A stretch of DNA of 64,000 bases from Lentinula raphanica. Its lineage: Eukaryota > Basidiomycota > Agaricomycetes > Agaricales > Omphalotaceae. The notes beneath the pieces are model-generated. The model did not search any database, was not told the DNA's origin, and saw only the letters and a list, made by a program, of their open reading frames with translations. The translations under genes were made by a program, and so were the position numbers. Each line of letters opens with the position of its first letter. Position 1 is the stretch's first letter. Positions 49,024 through 62,080 of this stretch are shown in pieces. The DNA is taken from contig JANVFP010000012.1 in assembly GCA_027919835.1 (NCBI GenBank), forward strand, positions 1,116,001 to 1,180,000. The letters are read 5' to 3'.

Positions 49024-52000
49024 ATGGCCTCGCCGCAGGTCACTTCACCAGCACAGGCATCCTTCTCTAGTCCATTGTCTGGCTCCAGAAGCAGCACCAA
49101 ACTCGCCGACGATGTCATGAGCCTCACTTCTTTCAACCCATTCTCAGAAGAAGATGAAAACGATCAATCTTCATATACCCTTGTCACGTCTATCTTCTCG
49201 AGGATGAAGAATTCCCTAGCCGCTCCTCTCGCTTCAACATCCGCTCCAACGTCTAATCACAATTTTACCAACACCAACGCTACGAATGGATCATCGTCAG
49301 TAGGAGTCTACGACCAGAAACGACCTTCCATACAGTCGCAATCTAGTGGTCCTTCCCGTCAATCCACTACCGATCGTCCAAAAGCCTTGTCCTCTCATGC
49401 AAACCCAGCTCCTCCGCTAGTCTCGTTGACACCGGCACAGTCAGAGGCACCAACTTACAGTGTAGAGTACGAACGATCTCCATCTCGAAATGCAATGTTC
49501 TACTCAGAGTCCGGTGATGGTGGACTTTTTGGAACATCTATACCTGGATTTCCTATCCCGGACGATGCTAGAAGTATCAAAACCACAGGCAGTCTCCATA
49601 GGTCGGGCTCAGTGTCCAAAGTTATTAGGAGAATACGGGGTGAAGGCGCGTATCATATTGTTCATTTTTTGCCTCTTCGTTTGCTCATTCTATTCAAGGT
49701 TTGTCTCGAGATTATTGGATGGACGATGAGAATGCAAAAGAATGCTATGATTGCAAAAGTATGTTCACTACATGGAGAAGGAAACACCACTGTCGAATAT
49801 GTGGTACGTGTCATATCCTCTTAAATCCCATAAGGGCATATGTTCATGCGATTTGGTAGGCCAGATATTCTGCTCTAGGTGTGCTTCCAATGTCATCAAA
49901 GGCTCTCGGTTCGGTCACGACGGCAGAGTGCGCGTATGCAATCTGTGCCTCGAGAAATTAGCTAATGTTGACAACGACGAAGACGACGACAGAAGATCTA
50001 TTGTTTCGTCTGTCACTTCCTTTCCCGCTCATCAATTTGGTCTCGATTCGTTCTCCCTCGGACATCATCCTCAATCACCCTTTGCCGCCTCACAGCTCTT
50101 CGGACGGGATGAGCCATTCAATTTATATTCTATCGCAGAAACCAAAAGGCCCATTTCTGGCATTGAAGATAGCGACTTCCTGTCTAGATCTCATAATTCT
50201 TTCCTACACGATTTCGCTTGGGACCATTCTGATGATAATCCAGCGCCTTTCCGACGAGCTCTCTCTGAAGAGGAAAAGGACGTATCAAATTTGCCGGATC
50301 CGTTTAATGAGGATTCTCCTACTGCTCCTGGTTCGAAGACACCCGTCGATTTTCCTATCGCTTTTCCTTCGATTACTGAAGGACCCAGCTCCATTCAATT
50401 TCCTCTCAGATCTCCTGAAAGTGGATCGGAAAGTCCATTTGCCAGTGGTCGTGCGAGGTCTCGGTTCAATTCTTACGCAGAATTTGAGTCTGCTACGCCT
50501 TTCATTCGAAGTCGTGTCCAAAGTAGGCTGGATAATGTAATCACGGGTGAGCCAGGATGGCGGACTAGACGAGAGAGTACTGCGTGAGCTGTCATCTGAA
50601 CTGAACTCAGGATATTCCACCTGCTGACTGGTTATCTTTCCGTCCAGCTATGCACATGAACTCAACCTGACATCCATGCTCCACTTGAAGATCATGCTCA
50701 GGCAGATGTTGACAAGTGAACAGATTCCGAATGTTAAAGAATGGGAAGATACTCTCTTGAAGCTGGCGCTCCGGATAGCGCGTGATCTGACTTTCACCGC
50801 ATTGCCTCACCGTCAAGGTGAAGATATGGACGTTCGTCGATACGTGAAAATCAAAAAGATTCCTGGAGGTGCTCCTCATGATTCAGAGTATGTCGATGGC
50901 GCTGTCATAACCAAGAACGTCATGCACAAAAACATGTCGAGGTCCCAACGTAATCCCCGTATCATGCTAGTGACCTTCCCTCTCGAATTCTCGCGCGTCG
51001 AAGGCCAATACATGCATTTTGGGCAGATTGTGCGACAAGAAAAAGAATATCTCGGTAATTTGGTCGCTCGTATCGCCGCATTGCGGCCTCACGTCATATT
51101 GGTCGAAAAATCGGTGTCGAGAATTGCTCTAGAGGCATTGCTGAGTTATAACATCGCCGTTGCTCGTACTGTTCGACCTTCAGCCATCCAGCTCATAGCT
51201 CGGATGACTCAGGCTGATCTTTTCTCCTCGATGGATAAACTGGCTCTTGAACCACGCTTGGGACACTGTGCGCGATATCAGGTGCAGACATTCGATCATC
51301 CTCTTATTCCCGGCCGTCGAAAGACGTTCATGAGGTTCGAAGGATGCAGTCGAGATATGGGGTGCACGATTATTCTACGCGGAGGGGATCTTGCTACACT
51401 TAGGAAAATCAAAAAGGTCACTCGGTTCTTGACATTCATCGTCCGTAATTTGAAGCTGGAGACGCATCTTTGGAAAGATTCGGTCATCACTCTTCCTGCA
51501 TTCAATCCAGATGCTACCCCTATCACCATTGGCCGTAGTAATAACAATAACAATTCTGCTCACAATCCTGCTGCCCTTTCTACTACTGCATTGTCCAGCT
51601 TTCCTTCCTCCCTTTCCACACCCCGTCTCACTACACCGGTACCTATGTCCGAGAACAGCAATGCTCGAATATCGTCCTCGGAAGCTCCAGAAGTCGCCGA
51701 AAATGACGTTTGGGATGAAGAAGCAGAGTCAATGAAGCTTTCGCGCAGAATAGATCACTCCCTACAACCTTACATCACCACCTTCATATCTGTTTCAGCC
51801 ACTCTGCGCTTTCCGCCTCCATATCCAATCCTCCATATGAAGGAGCTTGACATAGAGCTCAGCGAGGCTAAGAGGGCTTGGGAAGATGAAGTCGTCAGGC
51901 GAGAAGAGCACGCCAATCTGACTCCTTCACACAGTCAAGACGGAACTCTCACTCCTTACACTCTCTCAGAGATGAACTCACCTGCAGCGGAGTACAACCC

Positions 52001-55000
52001 TGATAACTTGCATGCTCAAATCGAAGCGCTTCCTATAGATCTAGATCGCAGCCCTTCGATATCAACAGTCACCTCGCCTTTGAAAATGGAGGATGCTCCC
52101 AGCTACTTTTCTGATGCAACGAGTACAGGCTTTACTACACCTTTACCCCTTACTAGTGCTTCTACTATAACCAGTCCTCACACAGAGGCGATACAAGAAC
52201 CCATGAAGACTGCCGATGATATAGCTGCAGAGAGTCACTACGGCTTGGTCAAATGGAAACACGAGGAGTTTCGTCGCATATGGGAGTGGTACCTTCGCAA
52301 AAACAAGGATGATTTCATCGTCGAAAAATACCAATGCATCAACCTCCTGCAATACACCGTTCCCATAACCGAAGTCGATCTGCAACAAGCATGTTTTGCT
52401 CCCAGATTGCAGTATATCAAATTTTACGGCGAGAATGATTGTACACTCGGGCAGTACATCGAAAAGTCGGTTACAGATACGCTTGTTCAGTTCTTGGACC
52501 CGAAGGCTATCTGCACCGGGAAAGCCTGCGATCAACCCCTAGCCCGACACTGCCAAGTTTATGTCCATAATCAAACACGCCTTTTCGTTGCCGTGGAGCA
52601 GTGGGATGGTCAAATCATCGGTCGCTCCTTCCACCAACCGGCACCTGATCTGGTCACTACCTGGAGTGTATGTCGTGTGTGCGGTTCTGCGACTCCATTC
52701 ATCCCCGTTTCCGAAGAAATGCAACGTTACTCATTTGCGAAATTCCTTGAGCTATATTTCTATCCCTCCGATGTCAAGCTCGTGCAAGGTGCTGGCTGCC
52801 AGCACAATATCTACCAACATCATATCCGTTATTTTGCCTCCAAAGGCATGACTGTGCGCTTCCAGGCAGACCCTGTCATCATTCATGAAATTGTCTATCC
52901 ACCATTCCGGGTTCGGGTGCGACCTGAAACCCAGTTGGATCTGAAGAACAACGATTTCCAGAAGCTACACAACCGCAATGTGCAGTGGTATAGCGGTCTC
53001 ATTGATGATTTGAGGTTGATCAGTATTGATGCCGCTACTGGAGATGAAGAGAGCGACGCGGCTTTACTCGTTGATATCAATCAACTCATCAGGCGGGCAG
53101 AAGCTGAGCGAAACGATGTTGCTAATTTGCTCAATCGTGTTTACAAGGATACCCCACCCACGGACACCCTTGCCCTCAACCAAGTGCGATCCTATCAGCA
53201 AGACAAGATTGTAGCTTGGCAGCAGGACTTCGACCGGTTGCCCAAACCCAAGCCTCCTCCAACGATAGATAGGACCAGTAAACGTGTATCAACCTTTGGT
53301 TCTGTGCGAGCAATATGGCCTCGCAGATACGAGCTTTCTGGAGCGCTCGATCATCCTCATTTACCTTCATCTAGCGTCTCTGAAGCAGAAGAGGGTCCCT
53401 TGAACATGCGTCGAGTTACTGGAGAGTCGTTTACATCGTCCGCCTCTGAGGCATCAGAGCCTGAGCCCGACCCAGACCCCATACCTTCTCCCATCCCAGA
53501 AGGTGTTACTACTAGTGATTCCGATGCAAAATCTGAAGATGGCATACAACAACGCGGAAGATCCAGCTCCAATGATCAGGAGAACACCAAATCTGATCCA
53601 GAGTCCGACTCTACGATAGAGGCAGTACAAGGCCCAGCGACGTCATCGGAAGCGCCCTGGTCTCCTCCTCAGGTACGTATCCTCATGCACCCTCACGAAC
53701 CCCCTTAACATTCGGAACTGTTCTAGGAAGAACAATCGGGCCAAAAACGACTTTCCAGATTACCACGCCGCTCAGCTGATCATCCAAGTGTAGCTGACCT
53801 TGTGAAGAAATACCAGGACTTCTTGCCTCCGCAAGGCGTGCAAGAGTTGACCAAAACTGCATTTGCCCCTCGTATCATCGTTTCTGAGAGTGATCAAGAG
53901 TACAACAGCCCCCTTCAACATCGGACCACCACACGAAGCAGGAGCAAACATCGCATTGTCAGGAAAGGGTCCATTTCTGATTTCGAACAAGGATATGCTG
54001 CCAACATCGCTCCTCGCTACCTCACTCGCTCCAGAAGGTCTCTAGGTACGACGGTACATGGCAGCCGCATTCCTGGTCCCACAGGCGTTCCAGAGTCCCG
54101 CGATTCTTCACGAAGACCATCACCAGAGAAACGTCCTGGCCGCACAAAAGGAAGAGAAGTCAAATTTGGACGGCAGTCCCCTCCTCCTAGTAAATATGCA
54201 GCGACAACTCCCTCGAACCTGAGAGCAGCCAAAGCCCGGATACCCTCTCACTCTAGGGACAAGACACCGGCTAGACAATCTTCGGCTGCTGGTGGTAGTA
54301 AATCATCTTTCAGACGTCCAGTTGGAACACCTGGCAGTAAGGTTTCCAGTATGGCCAAGCACTTTGAACGACTAGGTCGAGATGCCGAACGGTCCAGGAA
54401 TCGATACAACGTCATACGAGCGGGTAGACGAGCACGTCCCGTTGCTTCAGCCAAGGCTAAAGTGGAAGTTTTGGAAAGTGTTCATGACGCCATCAAAGAT
54501 GACGATGAGAGTACAAGCTCCGATTCAAGTGAGGCAGATGATGAAGGAGGGGAGGATCAAGATGAGAGTAAACCCGTGGCGGAAGTTGCAGAGCAAACGG
54601 AATCTCCTGTGTCAGAAGATGTGGCCAAAGCAGAAACCGTCAAAACAGCGCCTCCTGATGCCACATTCACGACGGAATCGACTCAGACTGATTCAACTGC
54701 TCCTCCGGCAGATTTGACGGAGGCACTTCCTCCCTCCACTATTTCCTTGCCACCATCTCCATTTTTGAGGACGGATGTGTCGGTGACTCCGCCGCATTCG
54801 GACGCGGAAGCGCCCGTAACTGGAACAGAGCGCAATTCTATTTTGAAGGCGCTTTCTGGGTTTTGGTTGCAGCCTCCTCCTATGACGCGTAGCTCGTTGG
54901 ACAACGATGATTTACTGACTGATCCCGAACATCTATTCCGAGACTCTTCAATGGTGGTAAGAACAGATGAGCCTACCTCAATTATAGCTCTTGTTCTGAA

Positions 55001-56548
55001 GTAAGTTCGTTATCAAATTTGGATATTTCGACTCATGATTACCCTTAGCTCACCACAATATCGAGAGATGTTAGCTAAATCTCGAGCAGAGAAACGAATT
55101 GCGCGCGAAGCTCGAGTTACAGAATCTGGTGGGGAAGCGTTCATGCCGGATGATCGGTCTGTCGCAGAATCGACATCGACTTGGGGCGTCGTTAACATGG
55201 ATACCAATGAGTCTGCGGACCCCACTGAAGACTTGAAAGTGCCATCGTCAAAATCTCCTTGGGCCTTTAGTAGGTTTCTACGTTTACCGCTGAATCCTAG
55301 ATGCTGATTATTGTATCAGCTTGGGAAAGTGGAAGCTTACTTATCAGCTGCACTGTTCTCTATCCCGAACAGTTTGATGCCCTGAGGCGAACATATGGGT
55401 GTGACAGAAGCATGGTCGAGTCGTTGGCTCGGTGTATCAAATGGAATGCGACAGGAGGGAAATCCGGTTCTGCATTCTTGAAGACGAAAGGTCTGTTAGT
55501 GACGTTGGTTTGATGCATCGCGTGTTCATTTGTCTTCCAGATGATCGTTTCATTGCGAAAGAACTTTCGAAACCTGAGCTGCAAACTATGGAGACATTCG
55601 CTCCGGCGTACTTTGATTACATGTCTTCAGCTGTTTCTGCAAACAGGCCCACACTCTTGGCAAAAGTCTTCGGATGTTATAAGATCACGTTCAGGAAAAC
55701 TGGAAGCGGTGATAAAAGCCAGGGCAAGTCGAAACTTACCCAAATGAATTTATTGGTCATGGAGAACCTTTTCTACGACCGTCGTTTTTCAAAGGTGATT
55801 TTACATTCTATCTCAAATCCATGGCTCTCATCCGATGTATGCAGATCTACGATCTGAAAGGCTCTACCCGAAACCGTCATGTTCAGTCTACTGGTAGAGA
55901 AAACGAGGTGTTATTGGATGAGAATCTTGTACAAAGTTAGGAGTCCACTATTTTGGTGCTCGTATTCGTCTCATGAATCTGTTTATAGCTGCCCATCTTA
56001 CGCCATTCTATCTTCGAGAACACTCGAGACGCATCTTACGTGGAGCATTATACAATGACAGCAAATTTTTAGCGGATATCAACGTGATGGATTATTCGCT
56101 TGTTTGCGGTGTAGGTCGCCTTGATGTGTTGCAGGAAGCAATTGGTTCATATTTTTGTCTAGGTCGATAGCCACAATAACGAGCTCGTAGTTGGCATCGT
56201 AGGTACGTTGGACCGCGAGGTTCAGGTAGGATGCACTCATTCAACACTTTTAATTCTAGATTACATTCGAACATATACCTGGGACAAGAAATTGGAGAGT
56301 TGGGTCAAAGAGACTGCATTTTTGGGAGGAGGTAAAGGCGAGCCGACAATCATTACACCCAAGCAATACCGACAGCGATTCATGAGTGCAATGGAACGTT
56401 ACTTCCCTTTGGTATGCTTCAACTAATTATCGTTCAAACTTCAGGACGATCATTAACTCTCGTTTTATAGATACCTGATTGTTGGATGAAGCAGAAGGAT
56501 ACGCCTGAGGATGATTCGAATTTGACAGAGCTGTGGCCGGACTGGTAG
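49024..56548 (+). CDS. FAB1: 1-phosphatidylinositol-3-phosphate 5-kinase FAB1/PIKfyve
   Basis: Thirteen exons (49024-49639, 49699-49803, 49860-50583, 50648-53672, 53727-55000, 55049-55269, 55320-55490, 55541-55794, 55845-55935, 55989-56110, 56163-56202, 56260-56411, 56471-56548) give exactly 2291 codons, so 2290 residues. The enzyme makes PI(3,5)P2 on vacuole and endosome membranes. A FYVE finger lies at about residues 206-270 with WMDD, the RRKHHCR ligand patch and RVCNLC. A chaperonin-like (TCP-1) domain spans about 585-770 ([20 protein letters not shown]). A Cys-rich region lies at about 1080-1290 ([26 protein letters not shown]). The C-terminal lipid kinase includes [35 protein letters not shown] and the activation-loop text [13 protein letters not shown]. 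The order matches yeast Fab1. Long Ser/Pro-rich linkers separate the domains. It lies 215 bp upstream of the NVJ2-like gene. Confidence 0.93.
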
Positions 56549-56762
56549 ATTCCTTCTGTTGCATCAATGTTGCATTTTAATTTTTATCTTGGAACCCAAC
56601 TGTATTTGTATGCAACATATAATTAGCACAGGAGTCTGAAAATTGACGCCCATAAACCATTTTTGGGCACGTGTGCGCCTCCATCTTGATGACCGACGGA
56701 AGACGTCAGACAGAAAAGGATCTTAACCGTCTCATTCACTTGAGAGCGCGTTTTCTCGAGAG
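56549..56762. promoter_or_regulatory. Short FAB1 to NVJ2-like spacer with CACGTG
   Basis: Only 214 bp separate the FAB1 stop from the next ATG, so terminator and promoter are compressed together. A CACGTG lies at 56668-56673, 90-95 bp before the start codon. Confidence 0.45.
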
Positions 56763-59700
56763 ATGTCCTTCAAGGCCATACTCTACGCATATATTCTAGG
56801 TGGCTTTACCCTCGTTCCTCTTCTTCTCTGCGCTCTCGTTGCCTACACTATCTACACCTCGGAACCAGTACTCGACGACCCGAAGGAAAAATCCACGTCA
56901 ACAGCAGAGAATGGTGATGCAGAAAAGAAAGTTTTGGATGTACAGGATACTCCAAAGACTCGGAAAGGCTGGTTGACCGTTAGACGGACGTTTGAGGAAT
57001 CATCGTTCGATGGCGGCTACGTTACCCTCGTACGCTCCTTCCTCGACGCACGTTCCAAGGATCCGAAGCGTTCACGCCCAAAGGATATGTGGTTCGTCGT
57101 ACTGAAGGGCCGTATCCTCTATCTGTACGAGGATGAGTCGATGACCGATTGCGAGGCCGCAATTCAGCTTGGAAGTCACAACGTGGTCGTATACCCAGAG
57201 GGCCTCCTCGATGGCGAATTATTCACAAAGAGGAATGCGATCTGTTTGAAGCCTAAATTGGAACAGGAGAGTATGCCAAGCTTGACAAAGGAGATGAAGT
57301 TGAATGATGATGAGCGAAGCGAGAGGCCGAAGGAGGTAGAGAAAGCGAAGAAAATCGTCGATTCTGTGGCGCGCGAACAAGCCCTAAACCACCAAACGCC
57401 TTGGTTCATATTTGTACGCTCGACGGTCGAGATGGAGGACTGGTATCTTGCCCTTGTCCATGCTTCACAACATCCTGCTCAAACCCCCACTTTGGACGGT
57501 CTTCAGGACGTCTTTTCTCCTGCTGATATGAGCATTCTTGTGTCCACCTTGGACGAACAACCAGACATTATTCCTATGCGCTGGTTCAATGCTCTCTTTG
57601 GACGGATTTTTTATAGCTTTTACAAGACGCAGTATCTCGAATCATTTATTATAGGCCGGCTCATGAAGAAACTCTCCAAAGTGAAACGCCCCACTTTCCT
57701 CAATGACATCCTCGTCACTGAGGTGTCTGTCGGCAATCGTACTCCTGTTTTCAGTAAACCTATGCTCAAGGAATTGACGAAAGAGGGCGACGCTTCTATG
57801 GAAGTTCATATGGCATTCAAGGGAGAAATACGCATTACTATCCAGGCCACTGCTACCATAAACCTCGGTGCTCGTTTTAAACCTTACCTTGTGAAGTTGG
57901 TTCTTGCCGCGGTTCTCAGGGAGCTCGAAGGGAATTTACTCATAAAGGTCAAGCGTCCACCGAGTAATCGAATATGGTATGCGTTTACACAGATGCCTAA
58001 GATGGTTCTCAATGTGGAGCCCGTTGTAAGTGATCGCCAGATCACTTGGAACATGATTTTATCCACCATTGAATCCTCGTTGAAGACCATTGTGGGTATC
58101 TCTTAATATCTTGCGTACCTTTACTCAGTGCTGTCAATGATGCAGATACAAGAGTCCATCGTGATGCCCAACATGGACGATATCGCCTTCTTTGATACCG
58201 CTCGCTACAAGGATGTGATCAGAGGTGGTATATGGGCGGACGCTGCCCGTAAACAATCCAAAAACGTGGCAACGGCTGGAGAACATCCGTCTGTACCAAA
58301 CGTTGAGACAACACCAGAGCCAATCATACCGGATTCCGAGCATGATGATTCAGATCCTCTTTCGCGTCCCCTGCAGAAAACTTCCTCTCTCCAAGAAACC
58401 TCTTCATCTGTTCCCGAACCTCCCTTGCTTGTGAGCTCGTCCACGTTGCCTGAGGACGCTTCCTCGATAACAAACAATAGACGCAAAACATGGTTCTCCA
58501 GCGTGCGCGGTGTCAACATGGATGCAGAAAGTTTTTCCGATAATAGTAACGTCGAGACTGAATCTCGAGGTCGAACGTTGGATACACATGCCACAACGAC
58601 GCCAACTGTCAGGTCGTTGTCGACTCCAAATACCGACATTGTTCCAGAGAAGGACTCCATGCAGGAAGCGGCTTCATCATCTCCCAGTACACCTCCTGCG
58701 AAGACACGTTCAGTTTCACAAAGCTCCTCAGCAAGAGAGAATGAAGGGACATCAGATGATGCCCGCACTCGTCAATCTGGAGATGGATCGTCTCTCTCAG
58801 TTCCTGCGCCCAGCAGTAACACCCCACCTAGTCCCACCAACTTCCTTGCGACGCTGAAGAGCCGTGCAGCCGACAAACAAGCACTGAGCAATACTGCGAA
58901 AGATACGATGCGAAAATGGGGGATGAAATGGGGTGGGCTAAATAAAAATTTATCGGGATCTTCTTCGAGCTCGTCCCAAGAGGATATGCCCGATCATGAT
59001 ACAGCTGGAGAGGGATTGGGAATCAACCATTCTCGTTCACGAACGATGAGTTCTATAGGTAGTGGTGCATCAGCGGGTTCGCAAAAAGCGCGCACGAGCT
59101 ATGCGGCGGTCCGAGCTGCGGTTGCGGAGAGAAGGGAGCGGGCGGAACATGGTCGTGAACAGTCTCCCAGTGGAAGTTTGACTCCTTCGTCTTCGTCTAC
59201 ACCTATCCCGATTCCTCCAAGTAGGAACAACGCTTCCCAGGCCGCTGATTTTCCAGATCACGGTTCGCCGTCCTCCAATGGCTCCTCTGTACATCCGCTG
59301 AATGGTCAGGATTCATCGTCCTATACAGAGAAACATGGTGCAGAGTTAGGCAGAACCACTTCAATACCGCAGAGTCAGCCCATCACAGCATCCAAGTCAT
59401 CTTCGACATCTTCCACCAATTCCTCTACGTGTGCTGATGAGCCCAAGCCATCGCGCTCCCGTGTACACTTAGATGTTCCATTAGATGAAGCAGCTCCAGC
59501 CCATGCACCGATTCATGTACAACCACAGGCCAAAACAATGTCCATACCAGGAATCCACGCCAGTCATAAAGGGGAAGTTATGTCTATGGGTTATGTTCCG
59601 CCACCAGCTCAGGCAGATAATGCGAAGGATAAACAACGAAATAGGACTACTTCCCAGACTTCGTCCACGCTGTCTAATCTTAGCTCGTTGGGAGCAAGTT

Positions 59701-60461
59701 CCATGGGTTCTTTGTCAAAGAATCCTAAATTGCAGTCCATGTACCGGTTGTGGAAACAGGCTGCTTCGAATCCCTCTTCAGCTTCCGAAAACGACAATGC
59801 TCATTCCGCTTCTACGAGCGGTGTAGCGGCGGAAAATTCGGCTGCTGATACAAATGATTCGAACCCTGCCTCCGCATCAAGCAATGGTATAGCAGAACCG
59901 AACAGCAGTCAAAGCGTTCCAGCCTTACCTGCGTCAATGTCGTCGTTATCCAAACGTGTACCACCACCTCCTTTACCACCGCGTCCTTCACCTGTGACGA
60001 TAACACCCTCTCGTCCGCCACCACTACCAGCTCGCACGCCGTCGAGTGCTAGCGGAGCGAGCACACCTGTCCTCTCGTATCAAACTAATTCACCCTCGAA
60101 TTCAAGTTTGACGCCCCCACAGTCAACGTCTTCTGCTCACGAAGTGTTGAAAGAGATTGCTACGAAGGACAGAAAGCGGGCCTCGTTGACTCTTTCATCC
60201 ACGCCGCCTTCGCCAACCCTCGGACGACGTGTGAGCACAACGTCTAGTGCCAGATCGCCTTCACCGGTACCGGTACCCGCACAGGCAAATACCATAACTG
60301 TGGATGAACCGACTAAGACAGGCTTGAAAAATAGTGAGGCTGATACCATGGATGTCTTTACTTCAGAATCGAGCTTGCTTTCGGAGGTTGACGCCACACA
60401 TGCATGGGGATTGGACGACGAGGAAGTTGTACCTCAAACTATTCCGGAGACCACTGTGTAA
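56763..60461 (+). CDS. NVJ2/TEX2-type SMP-domain lipid-transfer protein
   Basis: Two exons (56763-58091, 58146-60461) give 1214 residues. An N-terminal membrane anchor (residues about 7-30, [19 protein letters not shown]) is followed by a PH-like domain at about 65-240 ([42 protein letters not shown]). The SMP lipid-binding domain spans about 265-445 ([52 protein letters not shown]). Yeast Nvj2 has this TM-PH-SMP order. It acts at ER-vacuole and ER-Golgi contacts, moving ceramide and other lipids. The intron falls just before the SMP tail ([18 protein letters not shown]). The last roughly 700 residues are Ser/Pro/Thr-rich, disordered and far longer than in yeast, with a polyproline run near 59960-60030. 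Assignment to the family is secure; a single orthologue name is less so. Confidence 0.85.
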
Positions 60462-60622
60462 CAGTATTAGTATATAGTCGAAGCACTCGCAATTCTTGTA
60501 TGGGTTTGGTTTGAACACGGACATGGCGCATCATCACATTTCTAGCTAGATATTTCAACGTTTTCAGATTCTGCATAATGTAGTAATAAATCACTATATA
60601 CATTCATGATCATGCCATATGA

Positions 60623-61558
60623 TCAGGAATGAGAGGCAGGACCCGTAGTACAATGTGTGGTCAGACGACTCCGAGACCGACTACAATGTCTCCTGTGGGA
60701 TATCGGTTTTGAAAACATTCTCTTCAGCATCTGCTCGTCTACTCCGGGTAAGATTGCTTGCCAATGACCATCCCTCCAATCCCATTTGATATCCGACAAG
60801 AAATGGATTGGTGGTGCAGGGTTAGCCATTGGAGGGAAGGTATGATTGAGTCTTGTGTGATAGGGAACAGTCAAGCGTGATCCAAACGCGCAGTCTTGTA
60901 TTGGAATGAGGACGGAGGTTTCCCGTGTTTGCGGCTCAGAGAATGTTATGATGATTGTGGGTATAGAGATGTGCGAGCCAGGTAACAACACTATAGGTGA
61001 TTTCTGGTGGTGTTTTGATAGAGGATCATGCTGCCTGTATGGTGGACGTTCATGGTACCGAGCAACATTCTCGTTCTTTGGTCCAATATTCATGAAGCAT
61101 GAAGACTCCTCCTGTGCAATGCGATTCATGAGGATAGGCATGAATGAGTTGGTCAACATCGTACTTACTTCAGAAACGTCTCCGATGTTCTCAAATAAGC
61201 ATTCTTCATCCTCGTCTGGTGGTTCAAGGGAAAGGAGAAGCTGTGATATCCGTTCCACGTCGTCGTTCAGCAAACTCTGCAGACTACTGCAGACAGGAGC
61301 AAGGGTCTTTGTATATTGCCACCACGGAGCTAGGAATTCTTGGATAGGTAGGAGGAGAACGTCTATATCGAGGATCTATTCACACCATCTGATTAGAAGC
61401 TGCTAAACCTGACTGAACCACAGTGCATGAACACATACCACCTCCTCCGTTGAATCTGAGTCTGATGAAGAAGTTGACATTGAATCCTGAAGAGACCTGC
61501 CTCGGGAGAAACTGACGCCCAAGGCATGCGCGGTTCCTTTTGAGAATCGAGCGAGCAT
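60623..61558 (-). CDS. Conserved-looking protein of unknown function
   Basis: Exons 61558-61439 and 61375-60623 on the minus strand give exactly 291 codons (290 residues), joined through a 63-nt GT-AG intron. The first exon is Ser/Asp-rich (STSSSDSDSTEE). The second contains a helical part (SLQSLLNDDVERISQLLLSL), an acidic stretch (EPPDEDEECLFENIG) and a mixed region with PIVLLPGSHISIPTIIITF. It ends in a basic RHCSRSRSRL tail. No signal peptide or membrane segment is obvious. I do not recognise the family. It is convergent with the NVJ2-like gene (161 bp between stops). Confidence 0.6.
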
Positions 61559-62080
61559 GGTGGAGAAGCAGGTATACACGAGCTTCAAGGAAGAGGTGAT
61601 GGAAGGGGGTAAGTAGGAGAAAGAAAAGAGGAGACTCGGTGTAAATTGTAATTCTAGTTGAGCTTGAGGGACCGGCTTCTAGAGTTCCCGAGCCGGCGTT
61701 GGAAATGGTTGCCCGCACCCCACACTGCCCCGCAATCTATTCCGAGAACGATCACCCAGAATTTGAAAGATTGAACCTCGTTGCCCTGAGTGCCCTGACT
61801 CTACTTACTACTTAGAGATAGCTCCAGTAAGTGTACCGGGATATCAGCCTCACCTGGATACTGTAGATGACCATCAAGTCGAATGAAGTCGTGGGACACT
61901 AAATACAACTTGTTCGCATCTGCCATCTCTGAAATCATTATACTACCTGCCAGACTAGGCCAGATTCCAGTGCCAATCCCGATCAACGTTCCTAATTTGG
62001 CCTACTACTCACTCTCACTCCTACAAGTTGAGCATAAGCTCTGTAGCTTATAATAATCACTGGCTACCCAAAAACCCATT
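61559..62080. other. Divergent spacer before DUF6535 gene
   Basis: These 522 bp lie between divergent start codons. Short minus-strand frames at 61801-61986 show no family signal. No repeat or clear promoter motif was noticed. Confidence 0.4.
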
